Notes: generated from the sequence alone by a model not told the origin. A DNA stretch of 11,681 nt from Betaproteobacteria bacterium UBA6910 (GCA_002451065.1 DKBC01000263.1:1-11681), one strand, 5' to 3'. Shown: positions 1 to 6,017, counted from the first letter of the stretch. A program made the numbers and translations.

Positions 1-113
1 TCCAGGACGCGCACGACGCGGCCCAGATCCCGCCGGCCATCCCGACCCACGGCGCCGTGGATGTTGTAGGACGCGAGCCTGAAACCTTGCGCCCGATTCT
101 TTTTAAGCGTCAC
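1..113 (-). CDS. Endonuclease/exonuclease/phosphatase family protein, N-terminal fragment
   Basis: Only the first 37 codons lie in the window; the gene continues past position 1. The visible peptide holds RLASYNIHGAVGRDGRRDL (residues 12-30), which matches the first conserved block of the EEP (DNase I-like) superfamily, where the Asn of the YNIHG segment (N17) sits at the metal/active site. The start is GTG at 113-111, preceded on the minus strand by GGGGAG about six bases away. The GTG overlaps the TGA of the upstream PLD/VTT gene by four bases (GTGA), so the two are almost certainly translated together. EEP proteins hydrolyse phosphodiesters in nucleic acids, lipids or inositol phosphates. 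The fragment cannot tell these apart, but its phospholipase-like partner makes a lipid or membrane role plausible (inference). Confidence 0.75.
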   Translation of the reverse strand, partial: MTLKKNRAQGFRLASYNIHGAVGRDGRRDLGRVVRVL

Positions 114-2296
114 TTGGTCTCCCCGGATTGCGCCGGCGGGTCGTGCTTGCGTAGCCAGCGTCGCAGCCCGATGGCGGCGAGCACGATAATCAGCACCGCG
201 ACCCCGAGCACGGCGAAGGTTCCCGCGCCCGGCTCGCGCACGGCGGCGACAACGCGGTCAATGAAAAGCGCCGCGGCGATCATTCCCGGCGCCATGCCCA
301 ATAGGGACCCCACCAGAAAATCCTTGAACCCGATGTGGGACGCGCCGGCTACCATGTTCACCACCGTGAAAGGTGCCACCGGCACCAGCCGCACCGCGAA
401 CATGGTGAGGATTCCCCGGCGCCCGAGCCGCCGGCTTAACCGGTTGAGGCGGGAACCCGCGAGCTGGCGCACGGCGCCGCGTCCGACCAGGATGCCGAGT
501 CCATAGGTAAGGGCGGCGCTCAGCGTAACGCCGACGAAGGCGTAGGCGAGGCCTAACACCGGGCCGAACACGATCACCGCGACCATGATGAGAGCGGTTA
601 TCGGTATGACGAGAAGCCCGCCGGCGACGAAGGCGCCGATGGCAAGCAAGGGGGCCGCGTCCAGGCTCCGGAACCGGTTGGCCGCGCTCACCAGGGTTTC
701 CATATCGAGCCAGTCGCCCATGGGCGTCCAGCGCCAGGCAGCCGCCAACGCGAACAGCCCCATGACCCCAGCCGCGAGAGCCAGGAGCCGCCGCGAGACG
801 GGCCGCTTCCCCTCTTCCTCCGGGACCAGCGTCGCGATCAGGCGCTCCGGCGAGACCGGCTTTTCCGGGTCGATGACTGTGCTTTCCGGCAACCATTCGT
901 CGAGATTGGGATCGACCTGCGGGTCTAGCTCCTCCAGCAGGCGATGCTCCTGGCGCAGGGACTCGATCGCCTCGGCAAGGCTATGGCGCTGGGTCTCCGA
1001 GGCTAAGCGCTCCGGTTCCGTTCCGAGGTGCTCTCCCAGAAGCCGCGCGCGCAGCCGGGCGATGGCCTGAGCGATGCGCTGGTTGCCTCCGGCCTCCACC
1101 GTGAGATTGCATTCCGTATCCAGGCCCATGGAGCGGTTGTTCAGGTTGGCGGACCCAATCGAAACCAGCGCGTCGTCCACGATCATCACTTTGGCGTGAA
1201 CGTTGACCATGTCTCGCCCCTGGCCCGAGGCCTTTCGGAAATAAGCGCGATAGCGCCCACGGCCCGAGTCCGCCTCCTTCAGACGACCATGCAACCGCGC
1301 GCGTAGCACGCCCATGGTGGCTTCCTCAAGCCAGCCGGTGTCCTCGGCGCGCGAGACGATGATCACGTCCGGGCCTTTGGCGTCCTGCAGCCGATCCTCC
1401 AGGGCGCCGCCGACCGCGCTGGAACTGAAATACTGGTTCTCCAGATAGATGTCGCGCTTTGCCGCGGCGATCGAGTCCAAATAGAGCCGCCGGATCTCGT
1501 CCACCGCGGACCTTCCGGCATAAGCCGGTTCCGTGCGCGAGATGGCGATGTCCGCATCGCTCAGGTCCGGCTCCACGTGCTCCGGCCAAAGATCGTGAAC
1601 CTCCCCTGGCGCGGGGCGCTCCCGCAGTTGCTTTCCCGTTCCCCTATGCCAGCGCTCCCGGGCCAGTTCCCCGATGGCCCGAGCCGCCTCCCCGTCCACC
1701 ATCATCTGCACGTCGTGGAACGGCGGGCACGGTTCTCCCTGGGCGTCGACACGGCGCGGGTGCTCCGCCCGGTGCTCCGAGGTATCCCAGCGGCAGTTCG
1801 TGAGATCGATTCCCCCGACAAACGCCACTGCGTCGTCGGCGACCACGATCTTCTGGTGGTGCGATCCTCCCACCGGGTGCTGATCGTCCATGCAGAAGTG
1901 GACGCGGCGGTGGGTGCGCCAGTCGAGGCGGTAGATCGGAAGCCATTCCCGGTCCATGGCGTAGAGCACGGCGAAATCCCAGTTCAGGACGTAGATGTCG
2001 AGCCCGCGGTGGCGCCGCGCCAGGGCGTCGAGAAACTCCGCCAGGGTTGACGGGAGCCCGTCGTCGCCTCCTTCCGGCGCGAGATTGACGCGGCCGCTGA
2101 TGTCCCATCCGATGACGAAAATGGAGTGGCGCGCCCGGGCGGCAACGGAGCGAAAAGCCTTGAAGTAATCCGCGCCGTCGATCAGAAACGCGGCCCGCTC
2201 GGCGCGCGCAAGGCGCCAGCAGTTGCGCCCGGGCGCCAGGATCCGGGAGTCGGTAGTCTGGGTATGTACTTCTCTTTGTTCCTGAGCGTTGTGCAT
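110..2296 (-). CDS. Phospholipase D-like / VTT (DedA-type) membrane fusion protein
   Basis: This 728-aa two-part protein carries two HKD motifs of the phospholipase D superfamily: H147-x-K149-x4-D154, followed by GGIDLT, and H367-x-K369-x4-D374, followed by GSANLNNRS. Both catalytic sets are complete, so the PLD half (about 30-420) should form an active bilobal phosphodiesterase or transphosphatidylase. A charged linker (430-500) leads to a hydrophobic C-terminal half with segments near 503-520, 548-590 and 690-711. That half contains RLVPVAPFTVVNMVAGAS (636-653), typical of VTT/SNARE-associated (DedA, TMEM64-like) domains, some of which act as lipid scramblases. Cardiolipin-synthase-like or lipid-remodelling activity at the inner membrane is inferred; the substrate is unknown. 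The ATG at 2296 has no good Shine-Dalgarno. A TTGACG box 20-25 bases upstream with only a poor -10 leaves the promoter uncertain. The gene is coupled to the EEP gene downstream. Confidence 0.9.
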   Translation of the reverse strand: MHNAQEQREVHTQTTDSRILAPGRNCWRLARAERAAFLIDGADYFKAFRSVAARARHSIFVIGWDISGRVNLAPEGGDDGLPSTLAEFLDALARRHRGLDIYVLNWDFAVLYAMDREWLPIYRLDWRTHRRVHFCMDDQHPVGGSHHQKIVVADDAVAFVGGIDLTNCRWDTSEHRAEHPRRVDAQGEPCPPFHDVQMMVDGEAARAIGELARERWHRGTGKQLRERPAPGEVHDLWPEHVEPDLSDADIAISRTEPAYAGRSAVDEIRRLYLDSIAAAKRDIYLENQYFSSSAVGGALEDRLQDAKGPDVIIVSRAEDTGWLEEATMGVLRARLHGRLKEADSGRGRYRAYFRKASGQGRDMVNVHAKVMIVDDALVSIGSANLNNRSMGLDTECNLTVEAGGNQRIAQAIARLRARLLGEHLGTEPERLASETQRHSLAEAIESLRQEHRLLEELDPQVDPNLDEWLPESTVIDPEKPVSPERLIATLVPEEEGKRPVSRRLLALAAGVMGLFALAAAWRWTPMGDWLDMETLVSAANRFRSLDAAPLLAIGAFVAGGLLVIPITALIMVAVIVFGPVLGLAYAFVGVTLSAALTYGLGILVGRGAVRQLAGSRLNRLSRRLGRRGILTMFAVRLVPVAPFTVVNMVAGASHIGFKDFLVGSLLGMAPGMIAAALFIDRVVAAVREPGAGTFAVLGVAVLIIVLAAIGLRRWLRKHDPPAQSGETK

Positions 2297-2349
2297 GGGT
2301 CAATGAATGCCCGTAATGCGGGGCTCCGTCAATTCTGTGGCCATTCCAC

Positions 2350-2372
2350 CCGGCAGCCACCCGCTCTGCCGG
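2350..2372. repeat. Inverted repeat (7-bp arms)
   Basis: CCGGCAG and CTGCCGG are exact reverse complements separated by nine bases. There is no T-run on either side, so it is not an intrinsic terminator. It lies about 55 bp upstream of the PLD/VTT start and could be an operator or chance structure in GC-rich DNA. Confidence 0.3.
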
Positions 2373-2463
2373 CCGCGGACGCCGCGCCGGGGGGCTCGTC
2401 CTCTGCATGGTGCAACGCACGGTTGCCAAGAGCGGGATTCGGCGCTAAGGTGTGGACCGTTGC

Positions 2464-2512
2464 GCCGATTTGATGTTCAGCTTGCGGGCGCGTTAAAAAT
2501 GCGGCTAAAGCG
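2464..2512 (+). repeat. Diverged 50-bp direct repeat, copy A
   Basis: Aligned with copy B (2581-2630), 37 of 50 columns match by eye with one single-base gap. The best-conserved cores are CTTGCGGG (2481-2488) and AAATGCGGCTAAAGCG (2497-2512, one mismatch to copy B). Copy A also holds a possible promoter, TTGATG at 2470-2475 and TTAAAA at 2493-2498 with a 17-bp spacer. Its GCGGCTAAA (2501-2509) is the exact complement of 2529-2537 inside the following terminator. Confidence 0.55.
2470..2498 (+). promoter_or_regulatory. Possible sigma-70-type promoter for a short transcript
   Basis: TTGATG (4 of 6 to TTGACA), a 17-bp spacer and TTAAAA (3 of 6 to TATAAT) would start transcription near 2505, giving an RNA of only about 50 nt before the terminator at 2522-2556. 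The -10 match is poor; the case rests on correct spacing and the nearby terminator. Confidence 0.25.
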
Positions 2513-2521
2513 GAGTCCAAC

Positions 2522-2556
2522 AACCCGTTTTAGCCGCCAAGGCTGAACGGGTTTTT
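2522..2556 (+). terminator. Rho-independent terminator (orphan)
   Basis: AACCCGTT at 2522 pairs exactly with AACGGGTT ending near 2553, and an inner TAGCC/GGCTG stem (one G-T pair, one bulged T) closes a five-base loop, followed by a run of six T. It acts on the plus strand only, since the other side has no T-run. No gene lies upstream on the same strand, so it ends either a small RNA or an attenuated leader of the 154-aa gene at 2692. Confidence 0.8.
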
Positions 2557-2580
2557 TGTTTGGGCCCTTGCGGGCCGGTC

Positions 2581-2630
2581 GCCGAGTTAACGGACAACTT
2601 GCGGGGCGACGCACAAATGCCGCTAAAGCG
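2581..2630 (+). repeat. Diverged 50-bp direct repeat, copy B
   Basis: This is the second copy of the element at 2464-2512, about 117 bp downstream, sharing GCCGA, CTTGCGGG and AAATGC-GCTAAAGCG blocks. It lacks the A/T-rich stretch that provides the possible -10 in copy A. It lies 62 bp before the start codon of the 154-aa gene, so it belongs to that gene's promoter or leader region. Confidence 0.55.
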
Positions 2631-2691
2631 TCGCTAGCTCTTACCTCCCCGGGAGCCGGCAACGCGGGAAACAGGGGGGAAGGAGCTGAAA

Positions 2692-3156
2692 ATGTCTGCA
2701 ATTCAAACCGCCGCGGCCACTGGCGCCGCGACTCCCACCGCCACCCAGCTCACCCTGTTCATCGGGCCGCCGGGCACGTCCGACGAGCTCGTGAATCTCT
2801 GCGCCGACGTGAAGCGGCGCGAGGGCTGGGGCGATCCCCGCCCGGCCCAGGAGTTCGCCGCCTTCCGCGAGGGGCTGGTTAAGACCCTGCTGGAAGAGGT
2901 GGACGGTGCCCGGGCGCCCCTGAACGAACTCCTGGAGCGCATCGTAGGCGAGCCCATCGGCGCCCTGCACGCCGAAGTGCGCCAGGGCCTGGTGCGGGGC
3001 GAGCGCTGCCCGGCGCTTGCCATCAATCTCATTGACAGCACCCTCGCCACCGGCGCCCCGCTGCTCACCCGCCTGGGCGAGCGCCAGATCCAGGCGCTTA
3101 CCTCGGCCCTGGGGGTGGCTTTCGGCGCCGAGTGGGTGGAGGCCACGGGCACCTGA
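2692..3156 (+). CDS. Hypothetical protein, 154 aa
   Basis: I do not recognise this protein. It begins with a low-complexity Ala/Thr stretch (2-19), then a short hydrophobic strand running into LFIGPPGTSDELVN (22-35). A long amphipathic, mostly helical region (about 45-130) follows, with many Glu, Arg and Leu residues. GPPGT resembles the start of a P-loop but no GK[ST] follows, so nucleotide binding is not supported. Two cysteines (C37, C106) are present. There is no signal peptide or membrane segment, so it is probably cytoplasmic. Translation is well supported by AAGGAG at 2680-2685, six bases before the ATG, and by codon use like its neighbours. It appears to be a single-gene unit preceded by the repeat and terminator region. 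Confidence 0.8.
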   Translation: MSAIQTAAATGAATPTATQLTLFIGPPGTSDELVNLCADVKRREGWGDPRPAQEFAAFREGLVKTLLEEVDGARAPLNELLERIVGEPIGALHAEVRQGLVRGERCPALAINLIDSTLATGAPLLTRLGERQIQALTSALGVAFGAEWVEATGT

Positions 3157-3177
3157 GCAGGTTCCGGGAGGCCGTAG

Positions 3178-3219
3178 TTGTTCGGGCCCTTCAAATCGGG
3201 CGGTGTCTTCTGCTATGGT
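3178..3219 (+). promoter_or_regulatory. Extended -10 promoter of the exported peptide gene
   Basis: TGC-TATGGT (-10 at 3214-3219) has the TGn extension and four of six consensus bases. TTCAAA at 3190-3195 is a weak -35 with an 18-bp spacer. Transcription would begin around 3226, giving a leader of about 38 nt before the ATG at 3264. The predicted start falls inside the palindrome at 3223-3242. Confidence 0.4.
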
Positions 3220-3222
3220 TGC

Positions 3223-3246
3223 GGCACGGCATGTGCCGTGCCTTTT
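3223..3246 (+). repeat. Perfect palindrome followed by TTTT
   Basis: GGCACGGCA and TGCCGTGCC are exact reverse complements separated by TG, followed directly by TTTT (3243-3246). As RNA it would form an eight-pair, GC-rich hairpin with a four-base loop. It could be a modest intrinsic terminator of the 154-aa gene, or an operator over the predicted start site of the peptide gene. The short T-run makes strong termination doubtful. Confidence 0.5.
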
Positions 3247-3249
3247 GGA

Positions 3250-3262
3250 AAGGAGGTGATCC
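3250..3262 (+). promoter_or_regulatory. Full-length (13-nt) perfect Shine-Dalgarno
   Basis: AAGGAGGTGATCC is the exact complement of the universally conserved bacterial 16S rRNA 3' end (GGATCACCTCCTT). GGAGG is separated from the ATG at 3264 by seven bases, so spacing is also optimal. Most genes use four to seven of these bases. Confidence 0.85.
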
Positions 3263-3263
3263 G

Positions 3264-3404
3264 ATGTCTAGTCGATTGCTGCAGCTGGCCGCCGCCTTCG
3301 CGTTCGTGATGGCGAGTGGCACCGCGCTGGCGTGTCCCGGCAAGGCGACCACGACCGACGGATCACAGGGATCCGGCGCCCCCACCAAGGAGCAACGCAC
3401 CTAG
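3264..3404 (+). CDS. Small exported peptide precursor, 46 aa
   Basis: The peptide has a clear Sec signal: Arg at position 4, a hydrophobic core (LLQLAAAFAFVMA, 5-17) and an A-L-A cleavage site just before C24. Cleavage there would release a 23-residue hydrophilic peptide beginning CPGKATTTDG. The residue at -3 to the Cys is Ala, not Leu, so it is a poor lipobox and signal peptidase I is more likely than lipoprotein processing. The ATG is chosen because of the 13-nt perfect Shine-Dalgarno directly upstream; the same frame is open back to 3132, but that stretch is the promoter and palindrome. The gene ends in a TAG and is followed by a strong terminator, so it seems to be its own transcription unit. 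I do not recognise the function; a small periplasmic or secreted peptide is all that can be said. Confidence 0.75.
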   Translation: MSSRLLQLAAAFAFVMASGTALACPGKATTTDGSQGSGAPTKEQRT

Positions 3405-3430
3405 GGCGCAGCGTCGCTGGCTTGGCACGC

Positions 3431-3456
3431 CGGACCCGCGCTGCGCGCCGGGTCCG
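3431..3456. repeat. Inverted repeat (8-bp arms)
   Basis: CGGACCCG and CGGGTCCG are exact reverse complements around a ten-base GC-rich spacer. There is no T-run. It lies in the 3' untranslated region of the 46-aa peptide gene, upstream of the intrinsic terminator, and may protect the transcript end. Confidence 0.45.
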
Positions 3457-3491
3457 CGCGAGAAAACGCAATCGGACCAAGCCTTGATCTC

Positions 3492-3526
3492 AGGCCGCGG
3501 CTAACGCCCGCGGCCTTTTTCTTTTT
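3492..3526 (+). terminator. Rho-independent terminator
   Basis: AGGCCGCGG (3492-3500) and CCGCGGCCT (3508-3516) form a perfect nine-pair stem with a seven-base loop, followed by TTTTT-C-TTTTT. It ends the plus-strand unit of the 46-aa peptide gene and keeps it from running into the convergent dehydrogenase gene. The minus-strand side has no T-run, so it does not serve that gene. Confidence 0.9.
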
Positions 3527-3554
3527 CAATCACCCTGCCGGCGATGACTCTCGC

Positions 3555-4697
3555 TTACCTGGCCGGCTCCAGCCGCAGCAACTCGCCATCCCGGGCGTCG
3601 GTCAGCAAGTAGAGATAGCCATCGGGGCCGGCGCGCACGTCCCGCACCCGGCCGATGCCTTCCAGCATGCGCTCCTCCGAGATCACCTTCTCTCCGTCGA
3701 GCCGCAGCCGCACGAGGAGCCGGTCCTTGAGCGCGCCCACGAACAGGTCGCCCTTCCACTTCGGAAACTTGTCCCCGGTGCAGAAGGCCATCCCCGAGGG
3801 CGCGATGGACGGCACCCATTTCCACAGGGGCTGCGCCATGCCTTCCCTTTGGGTGCCCTCGCCGATCTTCATGCCCGTCACGTACTGCACGCCGTAGGTA
3901 ATCACCGGCCAGCCGTAATTCACCCCGGCGCGCAGCACGTTTACTTCGTCTCCGCCTTGGGGGCCGTGCTCGTGGGCCCAGACCAGCCCGGTTTCCGGGT
4001 GGAGCGCCGCGCCCTGCACGTTGCGGTTGCCGAGGGTGAAGATCTCCGGCCGCGCGCCGGCCTGATTTGCGAACGGGTTGCCCGGGGGAATGCCGCCGTC
4101 ATCCTTCAGCCGCACCACCTTGCCCACCAGCTGGTCCAGGCGCTGGGCGCGGTCGTCATCGCCCCGGTCGCCGAGGGTGATGTAGAGAAGACCCTGGCGA
4201 TCGAACACCAGGCGCGAGCCGAAGTGCCGCCCGCCGCCGAGCTTGGGCTGCTGGCGGAAGATCACCTGCAAATTGGTGAGGCGGTTGCCCTCGAGTTTCC
4301 CCCGCGCCACCTCGGTGCCGACCCCGCCCTCGCCCCGCGCCGCGTAGGAGAGGTACACCCAGCCGTTCTCGGCGAACTTCGGATGCAGCGCCACGTCCAG
4401 CAGCCCGCCCTGGCCGTGCTGGGCGATGGCCGGCAGTCCCGCCACTGGCTGCGGCAGCAGCTTGCCGCTGTCTACAATGCGCAGCCGCCCCGGGCGTTCC
4501 GTCACCAGCATGCGCCCGTCCGGCAGGAACGCCATGCCCCAGGGATGCTCCAGGCCGGTCACCACTCTCACGACGCGGACATCGTGAGCCTGGGTGCGCA
4601 CCACTTCCGCCGCGAGGCTCGGCGCAGGCGCCGTGCCCAGGCTTGCCAGCGCAATGGCCCCAAGGGCTGCCCCGAAATGTCCGCTTCCCGTTTTCAT
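3555..4697 (-). CDS. PQQ-dependent sugar dehydrogenase (aldose dehydrogenase, YliI/Asd type)
   Basis: This 380-aa protein belongs to the soluble PQQ glucose/sorbosone dehydrogenase family of six-bladed propellers, and its length and motifs are close to E. coli YliI. Residues 1-30 form a signal peptide (cleavage near SLAA-EV), so it acts in the periplasm, oxidising aldose sugars with PQQ and passing electrons on. Family motifs in order are [20 protein letters not shown] (49-68), [11 protein letters not shown] (96-106), [11 protein letters not shown] (155-165) with H158 at the place of the catalytic base, TLGDRGD (174-180), GNRNVQG (223-229) and [12 protein letters not shown] (242-253). All look intact. 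The ATG at 4697 has AGGGGA about six bases upstream. No PQQ biosynthesis gene is in the window, so cofactor source is unknown. The actual sugar substrate cannot be told from sequence. Confidence 0.92.
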   Translation of the reverse strand: MKTGSGHFGAALGAIALASLGTAPAPSLAAEVVRTQAHDVRVVRVVTGLEHPWGMAFLPDGRMLVTERPGRLRIVDSGKLLPQPVAGLPAIAQHGQGGLLDVALHPKFAENGWVYLSYAARGEGGVGTEVARGKLEGNRLTNLQVIFRQQPKLGGGRHFGSRLVFDRQGLLYITLGDRGDDDRAQRLDQLVGKVVRLKDDGGIPPGNPFANQAGARPEIFTLGNRNVQGAALHPETGLVWAHEHGPQGGDEVNVLRAGVNYGWPVITYGVQYVTGMKIGEGTQREGMAQPLWKWVPSIAPSGMAFCTGDKFPKWKGDLFVGALKDRLLVRLRLDGEKVISEERMLEGIGRVRDVRAGPDGYLYLLTDARDGELLRLEPAR

Positions 4698-4762
4698 GGT
4701 GTCCCCTGTCGGTGTCTGATCCTGGCTTTGGCCAACAACCTGCCGCGCGGTTCCCCCGCCGT

Positions 4763-4797
4763 TTGTGGAAGGGCGGACGGCCCGTTAGACTCGGGCC
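4763..4797 (+). promoter_or_regulatory. Promoter with inverted repeat around the -10, upstream of yaiI
   Basis: TTGTGG (4763-4768), a 17-bp spacer and TAGACT (4786-4791, four of six consensus bases) make a plausible promoter with a start near 4798. An exact inverted repeat, GGCCCG/CGGGCC (4779-4784 and 4792-4797, 7-bp spacer), brackets the -10, which suggests either a repressor site or chance in GC-rich DNA. Confidence 0.35.
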
Positions 4798-4844
4798 ATG
4801 AATTTCCCTGCCGCCGGGTCAGAACGGCGCTGCTTGGAGGGCGG

Positions 4845-5297
4845 ATGAACATCTGGGTCGACGCCGATGCCTGCCCGGTGGTGATCAAGGAGATCCTCTA
4901 CCGGGCCGCCGAGCGCTCCCAGATAGCCATGACCCTGGTGGCGAACAAACCCCTGCGCTCGCCGCCATCGCGCTTCATCCGCGCGATTCAGGTGTCCCGC
5001 GGGTTCGACGTTGCCGACAACGAAATCGCGCGGCGGATGGAGGCGGGCGACCTTGTGATCACGGCCGACATCCCCCTTGCCGCGGATGTCATCGCGCGCG
5101 GCGGCCACGCGCTCAATCCGCGGGGCGAGTTCTACAGCGCGGACAACATCCGCGAGTGCCTGTCGGTGCGGGATTTTATGGAGAAGCTGCGCGAGACCGG
5201 GGTGCAGACCGAAGGCCCGGCGCCCCTCGACCAGACCGATCGCAAGCGCTTCGCCGACCAGCTGGACCGGTTCCTCAGCCGCCAGGGGCGCGCCTAG
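4845..5297 (+). CDS. yaiI: UPF0178 / DUF188 family protein (YaiI/YqxD)
   Basis: The protein is 150 aa, the usual length of this widespread family. It opens with the family signature [15 protein letters not shown] (4-18), where the DADACP acidic cluster (D6, D8) resembles the metal site of PIN/NYN-like nucleases. It also carries [13 protein letters not shown] (71-83) and [13 protein letters not shown] (90-102), all conserved in the family. A nuclease-like fold is expected, but no biochemical role is firmly established. The reading frame is open far upstream, but that part is antisense to the dehydrogenase. ATG 4845 is preferred because the family signature starts there and GGAGGG lies just upstream (tight, about four bases). 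A hairpin follows the stop codon (5300-5320). Confidence 0.92.
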   Translation: MNIWVDADACPVVIKEILYRAAERSQIAMTLVANKPLRSPPSRFIRAIQVSRGFDVADNEIARRMEAGDLVITADIPLAADVIARGGHALNPRGEFYSADNIRECLSVRDFMEKLRETGVQTEGPAPLDQTDRKRFADQLDRFLSRQGRA

Positions 5298-5299
5298 GG

Positions 5300-5320
5300 A
5301 ACGCCCCGGGTGCGGGCGTT
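5300..5320 (+). repeat. 3' hairpin after yaiI
   Basis: AACGCCC and GGGCGTT are exact reverse complements around a seven-base spacer, starting two bases after the TAG of the yaiI-like gene. There is no T-run, so it is at most a weak terminator or transcript-end stabiliser. The small membrane protein gene 80 bp downstream may therefore still be co-transcribed. Confidence 0.45.
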
Positions 5321-5401
5321 AGCTCCGATGGATTCCGGGCCGCGCTGCGTTTGCCCCGAATGACCGAGGGCGCCTCGCCACCGGGCTCAAGCAATCCAAC
5401 C

Positions 5402-5620
5402 ATGAAATGGCTTGACCGCATTCCCCTCAGTCTCCTGGCGCCGGCGGCAGTGTTGCTCGCCCTGGCGCCGTTCACCCCCGAGCCCCATCTCTGGGAAAAA
5501 CTGAAAATGCTGGTGGCCGGCACCCTGGTGAAACCCCTCGACATCTTCGACCTGCTGATGCATGGAACGCCCCTGGTGCTGCTGGTGCTGAAGCTGCTGC
5601 GGGGCCGCCGCGAGGGCTGA
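5402..5620 (+). CDS. Small conserved two-helix membrane protein, 72 aa
   Basis: The peptide starts MKWLDRIPL and has two hydrophobic segments, about 8-25 (LSLLAPAAVLLALAPF) and 51-66 (LLMHGTPLVLLVLKLL). They are joined by a polar stretch with PEPHLWEKLKMLVAGTLVKPLDIFD (26-50). The C-terminus is basic (RGRREG), which predicts a cytoplasmic tail. I recall small proteobacterial proteins with the same PEPHL...EKL.ML..GTL..P.DIFDLL.HG pattern, but no defined function. The ATG at 5402 is picked because the membrane-protein pattern begins there. It has no clear Shine-Dalgarno, so translation may be weak or coupled to something I cannot see. It converges with the FKBP gene across only 24 bp. Confidence 0.8.
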   Translation: MKWLDRIPLSLLAPAAVLLALAPFTPEPHLWEKLKMLVAGTLVKPLDIFDLLMHGTPLVLLVLKLLRGRREG

Positions 5621-5644
5621 AAGGGCCCCGGGCGCGAATCGGGC

Positions 5645-5989
5645 TCAGCCCACTTCCAGCAGCTCCACCTCGAACACCAGGGTCGCGTTGGGCGGGATCA
5701 CCCGGCCGGCGCCGCCCGCCCCGTAACCCAGCGCCGGAGGAATGGTGAGCTTGCGCCGGCCGCCCACCTTCATCCCTTGCACGCCTTCGTCCCAGCCGCG
5801 GATCACGTGGCCGGCGCCCAGGGGGAACACGAAGGGGTCGTTGCGGTCCTTGCTGGAATCGAACTTCTGGCCGTTGGTGAGCCAGCCAGTGTAGTGCACC
5901 GTGACCATCTGGCCGCTGGCCGCGGCGGGACCCTCGCCGGCGACCAGGTCCTCGATGATCAGCCCCTCGGGTGTCTGTGTGGACGGCAT
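5645..5989 (-). CDS. FKBP-type peptidyl-prolyl cis-trans isomerase
   Basis: This is a single-domain FKBP of 114 aa with no signal peptide, so cytoplasmic. It catalyses cis-trans isomerisation of Xaa-Pro bonds during protein folding. The residues lining the FK506/active-site pocket of human FKBP12 are all present: Y33 (VHYTG), F43 and D44 (KFDSS), F53/F55, V62, I63 and W66 (HVIRGW), Y89 (ALGYG) and F106 (LVFEVEL). The frame is open back to 6043, but the ATG at 5989 is chosen. It has AAAGGAT at the right distance, the domain begins soon after, and the upstream codons overlap the likely promoter. The -10-like box at 6018-6023 suggests its own transcript even though the GNAT gene lies 69 bp upstream on the same strand. 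Confidence 0.93.
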   Translation of the reverse strand: MPSTQTPEGLIIEDLVAGEGPAAASGQMVTVHYTGWLTNGQKFDSSKDRNDPFVFPLGAGHVIRGWDEGVQGMKVGGRRKLTIPPALGYGAGGAGRVIPPNATLVFEVELLEVG

Positions 5990-6017
5990 GGCGATCCTTT
6001 CCGTTTTGAAAGGCGCC

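Larger units (their letters stand above)
2297..2691. other. 395-bp gene-free interval with hairpins and direct repeats
   Basis: No frame here has convincing coding character. The interval separates the minus-strand PLD gene from the plus-strand 154-aa gene, so it should hold both promoters. It contains a 7-bp hairpin at 2350-2372 (CCGGCAG/CTGCCGG, 9-nt loop), two diverged direct repeats (2464-2512 and 2581-2630), an intrinsic terminator (2522-2556) and a GGCCC/GGGCC hairpin (about 2562-2576). The terminator faces the plus strand although no gene precedes it on that strand, which suggests a short RNA or an attenuated leader. Confidence 0.7.

Noticed and set aside
2501..2540. Flagellar sigma-28 promoter from CTAAAG...GCCG
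   Set aside because: The distance between the two elements is well beyond the 11-15 bp spacing, and no motility gene is near.
2464..2630. Integron attC site or CRISPR repeat
   Set aside because: GTTAAC-like pieces do not fit the paired RYYYAAC/GTTRRRY core sites, and there are only two diverged copies without regular spacers.
2764..2778. GPPGT as a P-loop in the 154-aa protein
   Set aside because: A Walker A motif needs GK[ST] after it; here the sequence continues SDELVN, and no Walker B is evident.
3264..3404. Lipoprotein call for the 46-aa peptide
   Set aside because: The residue three before the Cys is Ala rather than Leu, while A-L-A fits ordinary signal peptidase cleavage.
3849..4844. 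Upstream extension of the yaiI reading frame
   Set aside because: This part is antisense to the sugar dehydrogenase; the family's conserved start and a ribosome site place the true start at 4845.
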